Positions 59,327 to 64,000 of a DNA stretch of 64,000 nucleotides are shown here, piece by piece (within the stretch, counting starts at the first letter, position 1; each line of letters begins with the position of its first letter). Under the pieces are notes generated by a model. That model ran no database searches. It saw only the letters and a list, made by a program, of their open reading frames with translations, and had not been told where the DNA came from. The stretch spans positions 26,873,884 through 26,937,883 of the forward strand of contig CM052356.1 of NCBI GenBank assembly GCA_028551475.1, read 5' to 3'. The DNA is from Casuarina equisetifolia (taxonomy: Eukaryota; Streptophyta; Magnoliopsida; Fagales; Casuarinaceae). A program made the position numbers and the translations under genes.

Positions 59327-62300
59327 ATGTGCAGGATAGAGAGGCAGAGCGAAAGGAAGAGCAGCGGACGTAAGGAAGAGAAAGATAGGGGAGAGATGGG
59401 TTTGAAGGCAGTGGGTGAGAGTAGGGTTGAGAGGCTGAAGAGCTCTATGTCGAGGTCCAGGATGAAGCTGTGGATGATACGCGCCACGACGTCGGTTTTG
59501 CTCTGGACCTGCGTCGTGCAGTTGACGGCGTTAGGGGATATGTGGGGGCCAAGGGTCTTGAAGGGCTGGCCTTCCTGCTTCTCCGGGGACTCCTCCGCGA
59601 GCAAGGCCGTCAGTGTCCCTTTTGTTCCGCCACGTGGGCTTCCACCCAAAAGTGAGCGTCTTTTGAAATCTTGCCGATGAATCGGTTGATTTTACTGGGT
59701 ATTTGGATATAGTTTTTGGCTTTCGTTTCTGAATTCTTCAAGTAAAGTTAATCTAGAAATTATATCGCTGCTATGGATTTTTCAGATATGAGCTAGTCTG
59801 AATTGATTTTCGAAAACACTTTCGATGTTGAGAATGATGCGAAGACTGTTTTGAGTATGGTTAGTTTCATTTTCATTACTTAATTTAAGGTAGAGATACC
59901 ATGAGGAGATGGAATTCCGGAAAACCTTCGTGTCATATTTTCATTTGTTTTCTTTTTTTTTTTTTCTTGGAGAAATTTTGTTTCTCTGTTCTTTCATGGA
60001 ATAGCAATTCCGTCGGTAACTTCAGTCTAGTGAGCTGGCTGATGCTGTTTCAGTTGACTGTCATCATAAGTCGTGTCCAATTTCCTGATTTATGAATGAA
60101 ACACAGTAGAGCACCTTAATGAGTTGTCGGAGATATGACGATTTCTTTGTACATTCTGTCCCTATCATGCAGTCTCTTGGACTCTTTCCTCTCTCGACTT
60201 TTTAGTTGTGATTTTCAATGTTGGACTCATTTGAATTTTGCGGGTTTTATTCAGGGGTCTATAAGAACAATGGTTACCTCATGGTCTCCTGCAATGGAGG
60301 GCTCAATCAAATGAGAGCAGCGGTGAGTGCTTCGTTAAACATACCTCCATTTGCGTATGACTTTTCTAATCTGGAACGTGTTTATCATAATCATTCTTGT
60401 ACCTCTGTGTTCGCAGATCTGTGACATGGTTGCTATTGCTAGATATTTAAATGTCACGCTTATAGTGCCGGAGCTGGATAAAACCTCCTTTTGGGCTGAT
60501 CCCAGGTTTGTCAATGTTTCTCTCTTACATAGCTGAAGCTATTGAATCTTAAGCTCTAAAAGGATGTATGAATTTTCTTCCCTTGTTTATGAAGCATGAT
60601 TAATTTTTTGTTTACATGTCAAATGAATATCATCAATTAATGCTGCAGTGAGTTCCAAGACATATTCGACGTGGATCATTTCATTACCTCCTTGAGAGAC
60701 GAAGTTCGGATATTGAAAGAATTGCCTCCCAGGCTTAAGAGGAGAGTAGAATTAGGAACTGTATATTCCATGCCACCAATCAGTTGGTCTGGCATGTCTT
60801 ACTATCATAATCAGGCAAGTTCTATACTGTTGTTTATTTAGTGCCTTCTGTCAAGCAAGAACTTTAGAACATTGCGAGTTCAAAACTTGGACATCCTTGA
60901 AAATTAATTTGACATAGCTGGCTTGGATGTCCATCCTTTTAGTTTTAATGCCATATCTTTCACACTTTTGCTTGATGTGGTTCTGACCTAGGATCTAGGC
61001 AAGTTCTTATTGATGATTCACCAATTTTTGTTCTCTTACTTTCCTCATATGATCTTTTCTTATTTGTTGGACTTCTGTTCTCCAAATAATGGCTTAATGT
61101 TTGTGTTTCCGGTCATCAGATTCTTCCTCTGATACAGAAGTACAAAGTGGTACACCTAAATAGAACAGATGCTCGACTTGCTAATAATGGTCAACCTATG
61201 GAGATTCAGAGGCTTCGCTGCAGAGTGAATTTTAGTGCTCTAAGATTCACTTCTCAGATTGAGGAGTTGGGTAGAAGAGTTATCAAGCTCTTAAGGAAAA
61301 ATGGTCCTTTTCTAGTACTTCATCTTAGGTATGAAATGGACATGTTGGCATTTTCTGGCTGCACTCAAGGTTGTAACAATGAGGAGGTGGAGGAGTTGAC
61401 AAGAATGAGGTGACCTGCGCATATCTCTTTAACCTGCCATTGGCAACATGCTGTCTGTTCTCTAAAGTAAAATTTGATCCTTATTCCCACTCTTATTTTA
61501 CATGTCTTTACAGGTATGCATATCCATGGTGGAAAGAGAAAATAATAAACTCCGACTTGAAAAGGAAAGATGGTTTGTGCCCCTTGACACCTGAGGAAAC
61601 TACTCTTACTCTGAAGGCCCTGGACATTGATCCTAGCTACCAGATTTATATTGCAGCTGGTGAAATATATGGTGGAGAAAGGAGAATGGAACTTCTTGCA
61701 AAGTCTTATCCAAAACTGGTGAGTGAATAAATCTAAGGCTAACTCCATGACTTTTTGGCCACTTGGTTATTCTTGAGTTTGCTGATTGCACTTGGGTTTC
61801 TTTATACAGGTCAGAAAGGAGACTCTGTTGGAACCATCTGATCTAAGGTTTTTCCAAAATCACTCATCCCAGATGGCCGCTTTAGATTATCTAGTGTCAC
61901 TGGAGAGTGATATTTTTGTTCCTACATATGATGGAAACATGGCAAAAGTTGTTGAAGGCCACCGCAGGTACTACTCTTGTGAGAGTTCGGCTCTCTTCCG
62001 TTTGAGTAAAAATTGTTTTATATAAATGAACTTGGAGTTTGAACCACCACCACTTTGGGAATCCCAATTTTGTGATTTCTCGGAAACTATTTTTTCGCAT
62101 GGCCCAAAGCTAGATGATTTTGACTTTGAAAAGAGTTACAAATTTGAGCCTTTTATTTAATCAAAGGTTAGTTATTGCTGGTTTTTTATAAGGATGATCC
62201 TTATATAAACATCAGGAGGGTCTTGATTTGGTGTTTATAGTTCCCTTTAATGGTTTTAAAGCATATAATGTCAACTGAGCATCTGTTGTCTATTGATGCT

Positions 62301-62551
62301 TCAGATATCTCGGGTTCAAGAAGACAATTTTATTGGACAGAAGACTGCTGGTGAGTTTGATCGATCAATACAATAGTGGATCATTGAACTGGGATGAGTT
62401 CTCTTCTGCAGTGAAGAAAACTCATGAATACCGCATGGGGAGCCCGATCAAAAGGCTGGTGATCCCTGACAAACCCAAAGAAGAGGATTATTTCTATGCC
62501 AATCCAGAAGAGTGTTTACCACCATTGGATGAATTGTGGAACAGTACGTGA
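59327..62551 (+). CDS. GT106 glycosyltransferase, rhamnogalacturonan I rhamnosyltransferase type (RRT1/RRT2-like)
   Basis: Eight exons: 59327-59651, 60255-60322, 60417-60505, 60649-60814, 61120-61409, 61514-61718, 61810-61967 and 62305-62551. They give 515 residues. The ATG starts MCRIER, the usual N-terminus of RRT1-like proteins. A cytosolic basic tail (1-47) is followed by one membrane anchor (about 48-69, ...[13 protein letters not shown]), as expected for a Golgi type II protein. The catalytic domain has the GGLNQMR nucleotide-sugar loop (123-129), PELDKTSFW, the HLRYEMD motif (284-290), [10 protein letters not shown] and [20 protein letters not shown]. It was long called 'O-fucosyltransferase family protein' (PF10250). 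Arabidopsis RRT1 (At5g15740) and RRT2 transfer rhamnose from UDP-rhamnose onto the pectin rhamnogalacturonan I backbone; by similarity this is the likely role. All introns are GT-AG except intron 4 (60815-61119), which begins GC. Confidence 0.93.
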
Positions 62552-64000
62552 CCAGTATGTTCGGAGACTGACATTCATCAGTGTTCTCCTACAGTGCTAG
62601 ATTTTCTGCCTTAGATCTTAAGATACTTTTCTACACGGAGATAAAAATGATAATGAAGGATTTTGCTCTCAAGAGGCGATTATGAAGATTATAGGGAGTG
62701 GTAAACTTCAAGAAAGCCTGAGAGGATGTACTGGAACAGGTGGGGGACATCGTTATCTTTTCTATTTGTCAATAAACCATCCAAATTCATGTATAGAAGC
62801 TACCCTGCCATTACAGGGTGAGAGCAGACGGGTCTGCATTGTACACGGGGGGGATGCAAATATAGATTTGTTTTTCGCAATGTGGATTCATGGAAGGTTA
62901 ATCCGTTGGCCCTCCATTTTGCGGTCTTCTCATTATCTCTAGCTTATGATTACACTTTAATTCTATCCTACACGTTTCACTATCACTCTCCTATTGCTTG
63001 GGGTGGACTATGCCATGGAATGATAGGGTGCAGTGTGTCTGTGTATGTACTTTCTTCAAACTACATTAATTAAAATGTTGTTCATTTTTCCGTAACTCAT
63101 CAATGGCCGGTTTCATCAAAATAGAGTTGTCGTTTCTGCCATTTTGCCGTTCTGCCCTCTTCCTCTGTTCACGGAATAAGTTAGCTTGTAGACAAAGCTT
63201 CATTTTATCCATGCATTTGGAAGGTCAGCAGTCATCGATTCTGCCCGGTTGACATGTTCTTTAAGACCCTTAGACCCTTAGCATTTTGCTATATTCTTTT
63301 GCAGTCAATCACGGTAGGTGCTTCAATCATTCTGGCGAGGAGCTCTTTTTGTTGGCAACCATTTTGAGCCATAAATGCGAGTTAAATATTACTAGCACAC
63401 TTTTTGCTACAATATGCACATTTGCTGAGCATATACTCTAAGAGTATTATATTCCATAAAGAACCACGTTGATTTTTCGGGCTAGTTTATTGGAAGAGTA
63501 AAGGCAAAAGGGAGAACCTAGATTTTCAGCGAGATTTGGGTTATGCAAGGACGATGCAAAAGAAATAACGAATGATTGCAGGTTGGTCCTTTACTTCATT
63601 AGCTGGCGGCACGTCTGGCCTTTTCATGTTTGCCCTAGAGAAGCTTTTAGGACCTGGTGCTGCCTTCGCGCCAAGGACAACGCCAGAAGTTTTGATGATA
63701 AAGAGTTTTCCATGGTACATTCACTTTATTCCGGTGATCAATAATATGAGATACTTTTCCGTGGCTGAGGACAAGAAAGACCGACCGGAGAGGGCCCACG
63801 AATCAAGTTAATTGATTCATTTCAAGCTTTTTGCCAGGGTGAAAGGTCGAAATGCAGTGGAAATTCATTAAAATAAGTTCCCTTATTTGTGTCTTTTCTA
63901 AGCTGGATAAAAAACAAGACAGTTGTCTCTTTTTTTTTTTACAGTAATGGTAAAACTTGATAAAGGTAAGGTCAAAGAAAATAAAAAAAAAAAGGGTAGA
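62552..64000. other. 3' flank of the rhamnosyltransferase gene
   Basis: 3' UTR and downstream DNA. A 79-codon plus-strand frame at 63572-63811 (MIAGWSFTSLAGG...) starts with ATG and is moderately hydrophobic but matches no family I know and is not supported as a gene. Confidence 0.45.

Noticed and set aside
63572..63811. 79-codon frame near the window end
   Set aside because: It has an ATG and moderate length, but no recognisable family, splice context or promoter; left as unassigned.
1..64000. CRISPR arrays, bacterial operons, organelle insertions, rRNA genes or intact tRNA genes
   Set aside because: None were seen on either strand; the tRNA-like stretches are SINE-type remnants or primer sites.

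Overview
The window is nuclear DNA of a flowering plant, most likely a eudicot; the species cannot be named from it. The evidence is intron-bearing genes with GT/AG junctions, plant-only gene families (Dof factor, dirigent protein, BASL-like polarity protein, MPB2C-like microtubule protein, GT106 rhamnosyltransferase), AT-rich intergenic DNA, and plant LTR-retrotransposon remains. There are no bacterial, organellar or CRISPR features.

Seven genes can be supported: (1) 2990-5840 (+), an intronless molybdenum-cofactor-sulfurase-like PLP-fold protein, interrupted near its end by a one-base frameshift; (2) 12299-12829 (+), a dirigent protein; (3) 13515-14911 (+), a five-exon BASL-like stomatal polarity protein; (4) 16356-20787 (-), a five-exon MPB2C-like coiled-coil microtubule protein; (5) 30427-31425 (-), a Dof5.4/OBP4-like transcription factor; (6) 41704-42654 (-), a protein with a C-terminal SAM domain; (7) 59327-62551 (+), an eight-exon rhamnogalacturonan-I rhamnosyltransferase-type GT106 enzyme with one GC-AG intron. 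They form no operon-like unit. Genes 3 and 4 are convergent. Most have a GA/CT dinucleotide run just upstream.

The rest is mostly decayed mobile DNA. At 8.3-11.2 kb one dead Ty1-copia pol is split into two halves reading away from each other; between them lie a copy of intron 1 of gene 3 and a tRNA-derived SINE with target duplications. At 21.4-23.8 kb is a second dead copia element on the minus strand, and at 39.4-39.7 kb a copia integrase scrap. At 45,648-51,739 is a structurally complete Athila-type Ty3/gypsy element on the minus strand, with two LTRs of about 1.25 kb, a perfect 5-bp target duplication and a tRNA-Asp primer site. It carries only gag, so it is non-autonomous. A 345-bp TRIM element lies at 54,498-54,842.

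No clearly new biochemical system was found. The most unusual items are the copia element rearranged around a copied intron, the gag-only Athila element, and the sulfurase-like protein, which lacks the PLP lysine and is also frameshifted.
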